A DNA stretch of 64,000 nt. Origin: Dastarcus helophoroides (lineage: Eukaryota; Arthropoda; Insecta; Coleoptera; Bothrideridae). The translations under genes were made by a program, and so were the position numbers. Of this stretch, positions 11,689 to 23,750 are shown one piece after another. Every line of letters starts with the position of its first letter. Position 1 is the first letter of the stretch. Below the pieces are notes generated by a model, which saw only the letters and a list, made by a program, of their open reading frames with translations, searched no databases and was not told where the DNA came from. The DNA is taken from positions 20,879,004 through 20,943,003 of the forward strand of contig CM053336.1 in assembly GCA_028583605.1 (NCBI GenBank), written 5' to 3'.

Positions 11689-12800
11689 ATTCGTCGATTC
11701 CCGGTATACTAATGGAAAAAATTCTAGCAAAGATACATCACTAAAGAAATTTTTATGTCTCGCTGATTAGTGACAAAAATTTCCCTCATTTAACAGTTTT
11801 ACTCTATGCGGTATACTGTATGATTGATTCTACAGCTCGGGTATTTCGCAATATCGTTCTTTATAAGGACACGCAGGAGGTAAGAGGGAAGTAAATGAAA
11901 ATAAAAAATGTAGTCATAAGTGACCAAATTTAGGTACGCGAGGTAGTATTCCAGTATTTACAGTTAATGCTTAAATGCCCTTTGAAATTTTATAAAAATT
12001 TCATAGATGCCAATATTGATTTTTCACAGGCTTGCGCGCTTTCCGTCTAGGAAGGACGAAATACATCACAATATCGGCGTGAGATCAGGTTAAATTTAAG
12101 AGTACGATAGATATTTATAGAAAAAAAGTAATGTTCGTCGGAACTACATCCAAATTATGCTTTGCGCAATTAACGTAATTGGCGCAAAATGCCAAAACCC
12201 TTGCATCTTATTTACGTTCTTTAATTAGACCTAAAAACTAAACAATTGGATAGAAAAAAATCTTACCTCGGCAAATTTTATAAGCTGACTTTTTCTCCTA
12301 GATATCGGTTATACGTTGCTGAAGTTCTATTTCTCACTGTTTCAGTCGCAGTTTTCGTCAATGAAGTGCAATGTTCATTCACAAAATTAACGGAACTGGC
12401 TGTATTTTTGTGTACTTTAAGAATTTATCGCGTCTAGATCTGCAGACGTAACACGCAGTGCATACAATTCACGACCGGTCGAGAAGTTGATAGTACAATA
12501 CGTATTATTGTTAGCCACTGACTGCCGAATAAATCCGATTTTACGTCGAAGAAACGGGAGGCAGCGTCTTGCGCCGTTTATCCGCCGCCAGGTTCAAAAG
12601 ATAATCGGCGCATGTTATCTGCGGAAGGGCCGCAAACTTGGTTATCCAAATTTTATTTGCTAAAATATGCCAATAATTGGTCTTGTGCACTCGTGTGCAA
12701 CATAATTAAAAAAAAAAACAAAGCTCCAATAATTCAGCAGGATTACAGGTAGCTGACATTTGTAGAATGGTTAATACATCTAAAACTTCGTCTACATTCG
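11689..12800. other. Low-repeat intergenic segment with a GC-richer, CpG-containing patch
   Basis: This is one of the few stretches free of the AAATTTCGA fabric. Bases 12420-12680 are distinctly GC-richer and CpG-rich (for example 'ttgcgccgtttatccgccgcc') amid DNA with very low GC. It could be a promoter, an untranslated exon or part of an older element. The 63-codon frame at 12246-12437 lacks any recognisable motif and is probably chance. Confidence 0.35.
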
Positions 12801-12804
12801 TTCC

Positions 12805-13130
12805 CAGTGGCGGCGCGGATTCTTTGGGATGGGAGGTACGCCCAGGAAATTTTTTGCAAAATATGCTTCCAAATTTTAACGAAAAAATAAATAATTAACA
12901 ACACATGCAGTGGTCGATTATATTCATCTTACCTAATGAATAATATATCATGTTAATTAGATATTTTTCACTTACTTTACGTCTTTTTAGTTTTTCACTT
13001 AAGTGTTTTAAATCGCTTATACCAGTGTTTCCCAATCTTTTTTTGTCATGACCCTATTTTATGCTTCGCTTTCATGACCCAGTAAAACAGGGGTCGGCAA
13101 ACCGCTGCTCTCTTAAAAGAAAATTGCGGC
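12805..13130 (+). mobile_element. Cluster of hAT-type transposon termini
   Basis: Three terminus-like words occur: CAGTGGCGGCGCGGATTC at 12805, CAGTGTTTCCCAATCTTTTT at 13023 and CAGGGGTCGGCAAACCGCTG at 13088. hAT elements usually begin CAGxGxxxxxC..., so the latter two look like 5' ends of hAT-type MITEs. The first resembles the end of the 45.5-kb element (CAGTGGCGGC). No partner ends or target duplications were identified here. Confidence 0.45.
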
Positions 13131-15200
13131 TCTTTAAATTCCCCTAAAAAAATAAATAAATAAAAGCTAGAGCGGACAGACACCCAGACACTCATTAAAC
13201 AAGTGACCTACAGAAGTCGAAATTTTCAAAAATAATTTTCTAGCAATTTTTACGTTTCACTTAAATTTTGACAATAAATTATGATTTCAAGCAGTATTTT
13301 TCCGAAATTTTTCATTGAATCGTATTAACATTTTGAAAAAACACATGAATTTTGAAATTTCTAGAAAAAGACCAACCTGGGGAGCCGAAATTTCTAAAAA
13401 ATATTGTTTTCAAGATTTTTACTTTTTTATTTGTAAATTTTCTAAAAGCTTGAGATTTCGTGAAAAAAAAGGTGAATTACTTTTTGTGAGAAAAAAAATC
13501 TAAATTTACAAAAACGGCAAATATCAAAGTTCAAAATAAAAGCTGAAATTTCCAGAAAAAGCCCAATTTTGAGAAAAAGAGATTTCGAAAATTTTTGAGA
13601 AAAAGAAAGAGACCTCGAAAAAATTGAAAAAAATAAAGAGATTTTTGAAAAATTGAAAAAAAGGTATTTATCAAAAGTTCTCAATAAAAGGTGAAATTAA
13701 AAAAAAAGTACAATTTTGACAATAGATTGAAACCCAGGACAAATTAAAAACCTGAAATTTTAAGACAATTTTGAATTCTTTGAAATATAGTAAAATTTCA
13801 AAAAGAGAAATTGTAAAAATTAGCTAGAAGCTCAGAAAAAATTGTCGATCTCTAAAAGAGTCAAAATTTTTCAGTGAAGAAACAAGAAGTTAAATTTCAG
13901 GAAGAATTTCATGGAAAAAGTTTAAAACAATTAGAAATTTCGATAAAAAATTGCAATTTTCCAGAGAAAGCTAAATTTTGAAAATAAATTTGCAATTTCG
14001 AGAACAAGACGTATTAAAAAAAACTCCAAATTTTCGGATAAATTCGAATTTTGAGAAAATTGGTAAAATGATTTGGAAAGAAAGTTCCAAGAAAATTTCG
14101 AGAAATGTTGAACTTTAAAAAAAGGTTAAAATTTCCCAGAAAAAGCCACATTTTGAGAAAAAGGAAGAGATTTCAAAAAACATTGGGAAAATGAAGAGAT
14201 TAAAAAAATGAATTTGTCCAATTTTTACGAATAAACTAAAATTTTGAAAAAATAGAAATGTCTGGAATAAATCAAAAAAATGCGAAAAACTGGAAATTTT
14301 GAAGTAATTATAGAAATTTTCGATTAAGTGAAATTTTGGAAAAACCAACATTTTGAAGAAAACGAAAATTTTGAAAATGTGCAAATTTTGAAGAATAGAG
14401 GTAATTTTTCAATGGCGAATTTCCAAAGAAGGTCGAAATTTTCAATAACAAATTGGTAACCGCGAAAATTCTCTAAAAAATCGTTGTTTTAAATAAGAAA
14501 TTTTCAAAAAGAGGAATTCTTCACAAAAGTTGCTCTATTTTATAACGTCAACATTTTTAAAAATGTGGAGGTTTTCAGTAAGCGAAAAATGTCAATAAAG
14601 CAACAATTTTGAAAAACGTTGGAATTTGCAGTCCATCCAGATTTTCGAAAAAAAAAACATTCAAAAAAATCGAAAGGTTCAGAAAAATAAGAAAAATGGA
14701 TTTTGCAAAAGTTTTTTCCATCACCCGTTTCTTTGGGAATCGAAGGAAAATAAAAATATAGAAAAAATAAATGTCTTCTGTTCTAACAATCGTATCATCT
14801 TTTATGTCATTTCTCATTTCGGAATTTCCAGTTTCACACAGTTGACATACTAAGTTGATGGGCAAAAAAAATAACAAACCCAAAAAACCTTTTCGCCGAG
14901 TATGCTGCATATTTTCACTGAACTGCCTGAACTTGGGGGATCGAATTTCCAAATTAGTCAACATTTCGAAAAAGAATGGGAGTTCCAGAAAAATGAATTT
15001 TAATTAAAACCCTAATGTTTCGGAATATTAAGAAAAGTGCTGGAATAAAACAAAAGTTGAAATTTCCCAAAATCGAATTTTGTCACAAAAATATCAAAAT
15101 TTTAATTCTCTAAAGTAATTAGTAGACATTTTTAGTTTTAACTAAAAATGTTAAAAAAGGAGCGTTGTGCTTTGAAGTTCTTAGAATTTTTTTCGGATTT
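13130..15200. repeat. A-rich AAATTTCGA fabric
   Basis: Purine-rich on the plus strand ('gaaattttgaaaaaa' types throughout). The small frames here, including a 129-codon minus-strand frame at 14575-14964, are dominated by Phe/Leu/Ile/Lys and reflect base composition. Nothing else recognised. Confidence 0.5.
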
Positions 15201-15795
15201 GAGGTTGAAAGTTACAGTCAATACTCTTATTAGTCCATTCATTTTGCAAACTTGAAGGTTATGCTATTTTAAGCGAATTTCCCCATTTCAAACAATTTTC
15301 TCTTACTAAACATTTTTCTAAATCAAAAACCAAGATTTGTAGCGAATGATTTGCAGTTTTCAAAACCCTACTTGTATTTTCTGTATGACTATTATTTCCC
15401 GAGCTATTGATTAATGACTACCGAAGGCAAAAAATGCCTTTTTTGTTGTTTTCAAAGACATAATTCACCAAAAAAATCATCATGAAGGGGTCGGAGATCA
15501 GTCAACTTTAAGAAAATAAATTATCTAGAAGATTTATCGGGATTATCGGAAATAAAGTTATTGAATTCCGTTTTCATAGTTAGATTTTTTACGGGGTCTA
15601 CTATTTTTTTAGTTTTTTTTTGGTTGAGCAGCTAGCAGAAATAAAAAAAATGTTTGTGCTGTTATCGATTCATATGTAAAATAAAATAAATCGAACTCAA
15701 CTGAACAAACCACGAAATTGCCTAAACTGTTTGTAACTTTGGATAGTTGATTACATAAAGTTTTATTTCTGTTACCTATTATTTTTAAATAATAT
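15201..15795. other. Intergenic DNA, nothing recognised
   Basis: AT-rich and without the repeat fabric. No gene or element signature. Confidence 0.3.
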
Positions 15796-16139
15796 TGTTG
15801 CGCGTTTACGGTTCAAAGATTAATGCTGCGTGAATTCTAATCACTTTATTTTTAAACTGAACTCGGAACACTACAATTTTAATTCACTTAACTGGCCAAC
15901 TAATTAACACTGTTTAATGAGCTAACTTATTCTTTGACTGACTAACTGAGGAAAAGCCGACGGGACCGCCTGGTTATAGATCCCGTTTCAGGTTCTAGAA
16001 GGAACGAGCAGATAAGACGCATCGTTTGCGGAAATTTCTGGAGCGCTTATCTGCCGTTTGATTCATTATCGCGGCCGCTTTCCCTTATCAAATTTTCTAG
16101 GAAATTCCTAACTAAATTTTATAATTACATTTTGTTACA
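15796..16139 (+). mobile_element. Solo LTR, copy 1 (Ty3/Gypsy-like), TSD ATAT
   Basis: A 344-bp unit begins TGTTGCGCG and ends TTGTTACA. It is flanked by ATAT on both sides (15792-15795 and 16140-16143). It shares with the other four copies a TTCTAGAA word, the inverted pair 'cagataag...cttatctgcc', 'attatcgcggccgcttt' and 'ttatcaaattttcta'. No internal coding region follows, so it is a solo LTR left after LTR-LTR recombination. Confidence 0.85.
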
Positions 16140-16774
16140 ATATTTTAGACCGTTCTGTTTTATTACCTTTTAAACGTAATATTAAGAAACATATTCTAGC
16201 TTACTATTGACGGACCAATACATAATCTAAATCTCTGAATATAGAAACGTAAACTTGGTTAGTAGATTCAATTAATGGCTGCTATGGAAAATGGGCAACG
16301 CCTAACAAGGAAAGTTCTTTTTTTTTTAGAAAATCAAACTTCAAGAAAGTAAAATGTTAACATTTTCTAAAAAAACAGTTATTTAATTCCTCGCGGAAGA
16401 AGTCGCGAGTAGCAGCTTGTATTATAATAAACACAATAATAAATTTCATCCATCAATGTGAACTTAAATATATTTTTAATTATTTGAATAATTTATAATT
16501 TATCCTTTCTCGTCAAAAGCAATTTGCTTTAAATTTGGAAAAATAACCTTTTGTTAATTTTGGTGGTGAAGCGGGGCCTCTACAAGCGCGGGCCGCCTTA
16601 TTATTTATGCCTTGTGTATTGGTACAAGGCAATCAAAAATGTAGACAAATTTTGTTATTTCAATAGTTATTTATAAATCCATGGAAATAATGCTTTAGAA
16701 ATTTTTGTTATAGAGCACTTCCTAATAACCAACTTTACGTGAAAAATTTTTTATTCCTCTGAAGTGTTTATATA
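16140..16774. other. Intergenic DNA, nothing recognised
   Basis: AT-rich; no gene seen. A word pair 'ggggcctctacaagcgcgggccgcc' type near 16574 is GC-richer but unassigned. Confidence 0.3.
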
Positions 16775-17104
16775 CAAATCTTGTCCCTTGAAACCAGAAA
16801 AGATTAAAACACGCAACACTTGCTCTAACGTGTTTCGATAGCCAAGCTCTCATTCATATCTCTCTGAAGCTGATAGCTTGGCTATCGAAAGGCATTAGAG
16901 CAAGTGTTGTGTTTTTTAATCTTTCTCGATTTAGGGAACAAGATTTGTTAGTACACGTCTCTCTGAAGATGATAGACTGGCTATCGAAACGCATTAGATC
17001 AAGTGTTGTTGTGTTTTTTTTAATCTTTCTTGGTTTCAGAGGAGAAGATTTGTCTATCAGTTTTTAAAGCTAACCAAGGACTAGTCAGTTCCACCAAAAT
17101 TATG
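16775..17104. repeat. Foldback repeat family, copy 2 (three arms)
   Basis: The first part (16775-16947) is a long inverted repeat: 'caaatcttgtcccttgaaac' to 'ggaacaagatttg'. Each arm holds the central core TCTCTGAAG-x-TGATAGC-TTG-GCTATC-GAAA in one or other orientation. A third arm (16960-17060) repeats the plus-oriented half with the core GATAGACTGGCTATC. The right flank 'ctaaccaaggactagtcagttccaccaaaa' is the shared family end. Confidence 0.8.
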
Positions 17105-17628
17105 CTTTCTAAAGTCCTTTAAAAAATACTGCCAGTTAAACTGTTTGATAAATCACGTTTTCCAAATATTCTTGTATAAGAATAGTTCCATTCTTCCTGA
17201 TTATGCAAACCTAATTAAATAAAAATGATAATGAAAACTGTCACTTTAATAATTACAAAACTCTTTACAAAGCACTTATCCGTAATAATGAAAAATAAAA
17301 GTTATAGGGCCTCAATTATTTTATATTTAATTGTTGTTTTTTTTCAAGTTCATTTCTTTATTATTGAAAGAGTAGTTAATCAAAGTTGTAAAAAATTTTA
17401 TTTTTTATCAAACCACGATTTATGATTTTTTTGTCAAAAAAAACAAACATGTAACTTGAAACAATTTTTGATAAATATAAATATGCATGGTACCGACCAT
17501 AATGGTCCTATAGGTCGTTTTTAAATTGAATTTTTACTCAACAATGGTCCAAGAATCTAAAGTACCTATTAATTTTGCTTTTTGCCAAAGTCAATGATTA
17601 ATTGGCTCTCGTGGAAGTGACTATTTTG
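17105..17628. other. Intergenic DNA, nothing recognised
   Basis: AT-rich stretch. The 66-codon frame at 17225-17425 has no recognisable feature. The word 'taccgaccataatggtccta' (17490) may be the decayed distal end of the neighbouring transposon. Confidence 0.3.
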
Positions 17629-18312
17629 CTATTTATTTGACGTCTTGTGACGATAATTTTCTTCATTTAATCTTCTTGGCAGAAAAAAGGGTCCAATTAA
17701 ATAGTCGTCAACAATTCCTGCCCACACATTTACCGAGAATTGTTCTTGGTGATTGACTTCGACCATGGCAGGTGGGTTCTCTTCAGCCCAAAAGTGATTG
17801 TTGTGGAAGTTTCTAATTGCATTTCGGGAAAAACTGGCTTCATCAGTAAATAATACTTCTCTGTCAAATAGTGGATTTTCAACAATTTTTTGAATAAACC
17901 ATTGGCAGAAATTTATACGAAATGGTAAATCCCGAGGCAGTAAGGCCTGAACCCGTTGAATATGGTAAGGGTATAACAAAAAATCGTGAAGTATCCTCCA
18001 GACTAAAATATGGGAGATATTTAAATTACTAGCAATTTTCCTTGTGGTTATTTCGGGATTTTGCTCAACTGAATTAAGAACAGCTATTTCAGTTTCTTCT
18101 GTTCTTGCGGTTCTTTGTGCCCCTTTTAAGTGATGATCGGGTTTAAAACATCCCTTCTCGCGTAGTCTTCTATGAACGCTTGAAAAAGTTCTTGCATCTG
18201 GCACAATTCTTTGCGGAAAACGCTCTGCATACAGTCGCCTGGCTTCAAATGCATTTCCAGCCGCAAGACCGTACATGTAATGAATATCGGCAAACTCAGC
18301 ATTCTCAAACAT
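17629..18312 (-). pseudogene. Tc1/mariner-superfamily transposase (DUF4817 helix-turn-helix plus DDE), 3'-truncated
   Basis: A 227-codon frame with ATG at 18310-18312. Residues 1-60 match the N-terminal domain common to this insect family (FADIHYMYGLAAGNAFEA, then RLYAERFPQR, FSSVHRRLRE). A second helix-turn-helix follows near 85-115 (TRKIASNLNISHILVWRIL). The DDE catalytic domain starts at FTDEASFSRN (first Asp) and continues with VNVWAGIVDDYLIGPFFLP. The frame ends at NYRHKTSNK before the second and third catalytic residues, so the enzyme is truncated and inactive. The upstream sequence to 18893 ('ccctgtatatcgaaaatgaa', 'gaaacatcctgtatatt') looks like the family's 5' non-coding end and terminal repeat. 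Confidence 0.75.
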
Positions 18313-18893
18313 ATTTTCTCATACTTATCAATTACTCACATTCAGATAAAGTATTAAAGTGAAAAATTTGACACTTGGTTGTAAACACAAAACTAAATCT
18401 CAGTGGCCTACTAGATTTTCATTAATAAATTAATCTACCACAGCGGCATAGCAAGTAAATGATTTTTATTTTTAATTCGGAAACCGTCCGTCATAGGACA
18501 AAAAGTCAAGAGCTCATTTTTGATAGAAACACAACAAAGAGTAGGAAAATAATTCTTATTTTGAAAAATAGCATTGGCGTCACATTTTTTTTTTCAAAAA
18601 TGTGTATCGACCTGTTTGTGGGAACGCCACTGGTGGAATCAGAACAAATGTTTTTTTGTCAAAATACTTGCTTTTATACCCAGATATCGTCTACTGAATA
18701 TCAAAAAAATATCTAAACCAGTCTCAGAAATATTGAAGAAAAACCGATTTTTTCTTCAATTTTTACCGCCCTGTATATCGAAAATGAAGCGTTTCCGGAC
18801 CTATGTTAATATGAAAATTTTGTCTTAAAATTGCCCAAGGAATATCCCCCTGCCGGTTCAGCATGCAATTATGAAACATCCTGTATATTATCC
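18313..18893 (-). mobile_element. 5' non-coding part and terminal repeat of the DUF4817-type transposon
   Basis: Read on the minus strand, 18893 starts 'aatatacaggatgtttcata', resembling the widespread insect transposon end 'tatacagggtgtttcataatt'. This is followed by a conserved leader and then the transposase. Target duplication was not determined because the far end is missing. Confidence 0.5.
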
Positions 18894-19080
18894 AAGTTTG
18901 ACGCCTATTGAGATTATTTGAACGCAATGCCCAGGTTCGCAACTTTCACGCTTGCCATGGTGTTATAGGAGTTGCATACCCTATTTATATCTGATAGAAA
19001 TATGAAATTATGGAACACTGGGCTTACCTAATTTCTAATTAATAAACTGGCAATTTCATCCTTTTCCGACACTTTACGGT
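18894..19080 (+). pseudogene. Possible scrap of a Tc1-like transposase
   Basis: The plus strand at 18891 reads YYPSLTPIEII, like the 'YSPDLNPIE' signature around the second catalytic Asp of Tc1 transposases, with Asp replaced. A stop follows directly. Too short for a firm call. Confidence 0.3.
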
Positions 19081-19092
19081 ATAAGGGAATTG

Positions 19093-19094
<2 letters not shown>

Positions 19095-19146
<52 letters not shown>
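19095..19146. repeat. (TA)n microsatellite
   Basis: About 26 uninterrupted TA units. Confidence 0.95.
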
Positions 19147-19150
<4 letters not shown>

Positions 19151-19939
19151 CATCCTTAATTTACTGAAACTGTTTTATTTATATAAAGGATTCCGTATCC
19201 AGGATTTACAAAATCCTGTTTCCGGCTGAGCATATGTACATTCGTGGAAAAATTCAAAAGTTCCAGAAATATTAAATATGTAACCGAATTTTGAAGTAAA
19301 AATAAAAAAAAAGTCGAAATTAAGAAAGATGACTTTTCAAAATAAAATAGTCCACATTCTTAAAAAAATAAGAGTTTCGAGGAAAAAGATAAATTTTGAG
19401 AAAAACGCATCCGCACATAAGGTCAAACGTTAAGAAAATTATCAAATTTTAAAATTTTTTTCATAAAAAAGACGAATTTTGATAAAAAAACCACATTTTT
19501 AGAAAATCGAAGTTTTGAGAATAGAATCAATTTAAAAGGAAAAATGGGGAGTTCTAAAAACAAAAACGAATTAAAAAAAATCCTTAATTTAGAAAAAAAG
19601 GTCAAAATTTCGAGAAAAACATCGATATTTCAAGAAAAACATCGAAATTTCAAAAAAAATGTGGAAATCTAATAAAAATTTAAATATTTTTAGGCCGAGT
19701 CAAATTTTGTCGATATTTTGAGAAAAACTTTCAAAAAAAATGTATAAATTTTCCCGCCGAATATTTGTTTTCTCTTGATTACTTGAGTCAAAGGGAGACA
19801 AGCGTCCCAACTGCTTCTCCGCAGCTTAGCTCAGAAAATGTCCAATGTTGAGATAAACGTCGAAATTTTGAGATACCGGTTGGAATTTCCATCAACTAGG
19901 ATTAATAAAAGTTTAAGTTTCCAAGGAATTAAATAATAA

Positions 19940-19941
<2 letters not shown>

Positions 19942-19984
<43 letters not shown>
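19942..19984. repeat. (TA)n microsatellite
   Basis: About 21 uninterrupted AT units. Confidence 0.95.
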
Positions 19985-19987
<3 letters not shown>

Positions 19988-20638
19988 GACATGAGTTGAG
20001 GCTACCCTGAAGTCCTACTAACAAGTGTGTGGATGACAGATAAATTTATAGAAAAAATTTTGTCTAGTACTCAAGTTTCGAAACTCAAAAATTTTAGATA
20101 AAAAAATCATAATTTAAAGTTGAAGTCGAACGTTTGAAAAATGCGTAAAAAGAATATCTTCAAAAAAAAAATGATATTTTGGGTATGAGAAAAAGTGGCT
20201 AAGAAATTTAAAAAAAAATTAGAAATTTAGAAACATCTCAAGTTTATTGTAAAATTTTAAGGAAAAAGTCGAAACTTCGAGAAAAAACTTCCAAAAAACT
20301 CAAATTTATTAAAAATGATTAATTTTTACAGTCTTAATTATAGGAAAAAGAAAAAATTAAAGTTGTTTACTGTGGGATTAATAAAACCTGGTGAATGGCC
20401 GTTTTAAAATAATTTTATTTAAAGATGTTTTATTTTTAATTAAAAACAAAACTTCTAATTGACAAGTGACATTTCAGTCGGCAGTCACACGGAACCAAGG
20501 CGCGTACTTCCAATTGGAATTTAGCGACTACAATATCGACAAACATAGAATCATCAAAAAATTTATTAAAAAAATCGAGTGTAAGTTTGAAACAAGAACA
20601 AAGGTAAAATTTCGAAATTTGGAAGAAAACATTAACTT

Positions 20639-20755
20639 GAAAAATTGAAATATAGAACTTGTCCCCTGCAACCGAGAAAGATTAAAAAAGACAACAAAGG
20701 TTGTTCTAACGCATTTTGACAGCCAAGCTGTCATCTTCTGTCATCTGTGCAAAGT
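20639..20755 (-). repeat. Foldback repeat family, copy 3 (half copy)
   Basis: Starts 'aaattgaaatatagaacttg' and runs to the core. On the minus strand the core stem is GACAGC-TTG-GCTGTC, perfectly paired, with the T-A pair of other copies replaced by C-G. The other arm is absent. Confidence 0.75.
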
Positions 20756-21529
20756 GAAAACATTCAAAAAAAGTGAAAATTTCAAAGGAAGTCGAAAATA
20801 CCCCAAAAAAACGAAAGTTCGTAAAAACTCGAAAATTTGAAAAATGACAAAATTTTGAAAATAAAACGTAATTTTTAATAAAATTGAAAACGGTCAAAGT
20901 TTTCTAAAAATTTCAAATATCCAAAACAATTTATAATTTTTAATAACAGTCAAAAGTAAAAAAAATTGAAATTTTAATAGAAATGTGGACATTTTTGAAA
21001 AAGTTTACTTATAATGAAAATTTTGAAGTCAGAATTTCTGAAAAAAAAACGAAATCTTCATCATAGAAAGTTAAAATGTTCAAAGAGAAGTTAAGATTTT
21101 TAAGAAAAGTCAAAATTCTGAATTTGTTATTTTTAAAAATCATAAAAATTTGAAAAAATAGCCAAATTTTCAAGTAAATTCTAAATTTCAAAAAAGTGAA
21201 ATTTTAGAAGTCCTAGATTTTAAAAGTAGTTAACATTTAAAAAAAAATTTGAGAAGTACAAAAAATTGAAAAATCTTTAGTCTCAAATAAAAGTCGATGA
21301 ATATTGAAGTAAAGCAAAAAGCAATTAAAATTTTGGAAAAAGTTGAAGTTTTGCACAATTTAATTTTTGAAAAATGGTCAAACACTGTTGTTGAAGTTTT
21401 TGATTGGAAAAATAAAATTTTGAAAAAATTTCTAATATTCCAAAAAAGTCTAGATTTTCAAAAATTATATCGAAATTTAAAAAAAAGTCAAAATATTGAA
21501 AAAATTCAAAATTTTCACAATTTATGAAA

Positions 21530-21690
21530 TATTGAAATACAAAACTTGTCCCCTGAAGATGATAATTTGGCTGTCGAAACGCATTAGAGCAAGCTTTGTT
21601 GTGTTTTTTAATCTTTCTTGATTTTAGGAAGCAAGTTTTGTATTTCAATTTTTGAAGATAACCAAGGACCAGTATGTTCCACCAAAATTA
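21530..21690 (+). repeat. Foldback repeat family, copy 4
   Basis: The left arm 'attgaaatacaaaacttgtc' is followed directly by the core CTGAAGA-T-GATAATTTGGCTGTC-GAAAC. The right arm is 'ggaagcaagttttgtatttc', then the shared right flank 'tgaagataaccaaggaccag'. The left half of the core arm is deleted. Confidence 0.8.
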
Positions 21691-22307
21691 TGATATATTA
21701 AAAAAAACTGCAAAATTCGTAGAAAAAATTTGAAATTTTGCAAAATAGTAGTAAATGTCAAAAAGTCAAAGTTAAAAAATCAAAATTTCTTAATATATTC
21801 CAAATTGTAAAGAAAAATGATATATTCAAAAAAAAAACATCGGTACTACAAAAACATAGTAATCTGAATAGCTGAAATTCAAAGAAAATAATCGAAGGTT
21901 TGAAACTAAAATGACAATTTTAAAAAATTAAACTCTAAAAAAGATCGAAATTTTTAAATATGCCAGCTTTCAGAAGACCATATTTTCTAAAAAGTAATAA
22001 TATTATGTAAAATAAAAAGTCAAAAATTTCGAAAAAGTCCAGATTTCAAAAAAGAAATTAATTTTTTTGAAAACTAAATCTGAATTTTGAAAATGCTATT
22101 TTAAACTTCAAAATATTCGAAGTTTTCAAAAAAAGTAAGAAGTTTGAAAAAGGACTAAATTTAGAGACAACGTTAAAAGCTCAAAAAAGTCCCATTCTCA
22201 AATATTTAAATTTTTACCACAGTAAATTATTGAAGAAACGTCTATTCATGTTAACAAACATTTTTATTTTTAAGAATTTCTTCCTCATTGTTCTCTTTCC
22301 ATGTTAT

Positions 22308-22354
22308 GCACTGCTGATGAGCTCAAATGAGAGCTAAACATCGATGTTCAGTGC
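22308..22354 (+). ncRNA. Hammerhead-ribozyme-like fold, type I, one core change
   Basis: Helix I pairs 22308-22313 (GCACTG) with 22349-22354 (CAGTGC), 6 of 6. The CTGATGA core box is at 22314-22320. Helix II is GCTC/GAGC (22321-22324 with 22331-22334) and starts with the expected G-C pair. The next base should be G12 of GAAA, but the sequence is TAAA (22335-22338). Helix III can form from CATCGATG (22339-22346), followed by the U16.1 position and a T at the cleavage position 22348. Every element is in hammerhead order with one core substitution (G12 to U), which would be expected to weaken or abolish cleavage. It probably descends from a Penelope-like or other short element. Confidence 0.6.
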
Positions 22355-22399
22355 TACAACTATGTATTTTTTGATATTTTTTTATACTTTCATAATTTA

Positions 22400-23750
22400 T
22401 CAAAAAAAACAAAATTTTTTTTCATATCTAATTGTTGGTCTTCTATTTTTCATTTTTCCTATTTTATATAAAATAAACTAACCTCTTATTTTGTCAACTG
22501 TCATAAGGTGAGGTTTTAAATAAATTCAAAATATCACGTAGTCATATTTCAGAAACTGTTTTAGAATATTGTCAACAAATAATAAAAAATTATAATTTCC
22601 AAACTGGGCCAAAGAAATGTTAAATAAAATTAATAAACATAATGTTTCCGGTTAATAAGGGTTCTTCATGAAGAATAAGAAAGCAAAATTTAAAAAAAGT
22701 CTAAATTTTGAATAAATCCAATTTAAAAAAAAATTGACCTTATCAAAGCTTTTCATTGTCAAGTTTTCGAAAAAATCTGAAGTTTGCGAAAATCAAAATT
22801 TTAAAAAGGTCAATTTCTACGTTTTTAAAATTTTGAAAGATTAAAAAATTCGAAAAATTGAAATGTTGGTAACCTAAAATTTTTAAAAAATGTGGACATT
22901 TTTGGATCAAGTGGAAATTCTCAAAAATGTCGAACGTTTAAAAAAAGCCGGAATTTCGAAAAAGTTTTGACCAAGATAGCCGCGTGGTTTGCAGGTTGTG
23001 CGCCGATAAATGTTAAATTTTAAGAGAAAATTAGAAATTTTGGAAAAAAAACCGTTTTAATCGAAATCAACACTAAAATGTAATATTTTTTTATTTTATT
23101 ACTTTGTTTTTCCTTTGGAGGTTAATATTTGAAACATTCATTTAAAATTTTTGAAAATATAACACAAAAGTCGAAAATCGAAATTTTAATAAAAACATTC
23201 AATATTTTTGGAAACCTCAACTCGAAATTCAGAGTTTTTAAACTTTGAAATTCGACATTTTTTAAAAATTTCGAATTGTTTTTGAATGTCGACTTTCTCA
23301 AACTTCTCAACATAAATTTGCAGCAACCTTTTATGTTTTTTTGCTTGTAATTTTGAGTGTTTATGGTAAATTCGTCTTTTTATCGAAAATTTGTTGATTT
23401 TAATTGAATTTAAAGGGGACGTTATTTTCAAATTTGCACAAGGGCGACTAATGGGCACTGGTTTTGACCTTTCTCAAAATCTGGGATTAATATTTCAAAA
23501 TTGATAAAATTTTCGAAATACTTACAATCGAAATTTTGAAAAAAAATCCTCCTTTCAAAATAATCGACATTCTCAAAAGATTCAAAATTTTGAAACATTT
23601 GAAACCTTAAACAAAAATCGATATTTTGAACCAGGTGGAAATTATTAAAAATTTATATTTTGGGAAAAAGAAAATTTTCAAAGACGAAAAAACCGAAATT
23701 CTGGAAAAATGTCCAAATTAAAGAAAAATCGATTCATTTAACATGATAAA
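22400..23750. repeat. AT-rich repeat fabric, no gene
   Basis: Mixed A-rich and T-rich blocks. No coding content or clear element ends. Confidence 0.45.

Larger units (their letters stand above)
19250..22240. repeat. AAATTTCGA fabric with embedded microsatellite and foldback copies
   Basis: Mostly A-rich. A second (TA)n tract lies at 19942-19984. Two foldback copies (20639-20755 and 21530-21690) are annotated separately. The word 'tcagaaaatgtccaatgttg' (19830) is shared with 29237 and 50638, marking the same dispersed repeat. No coding content. Confidence 0.6.

Noticed and set aside
13442..14964. Minus-strand open frames of 60-129 codons
   Set aside because: They are dominated by Phe, Leu, Ile, Lys and Ser, lie in the AT-rich fabric and resemble no protein. 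Base composition explains them.
16574..16600. GC-rich word suggesting a promoter
   Set aside because: Only about 25 bases long, without a gene nearby or other support.
22970..23015. tRNA-like words 'agatagccgcgtggtttgcaggttgtgcg'-type near 22975
   Set aside because: No acceptor or anticodon stem could be built, and the usual GGTTCGAATCC box is absent.
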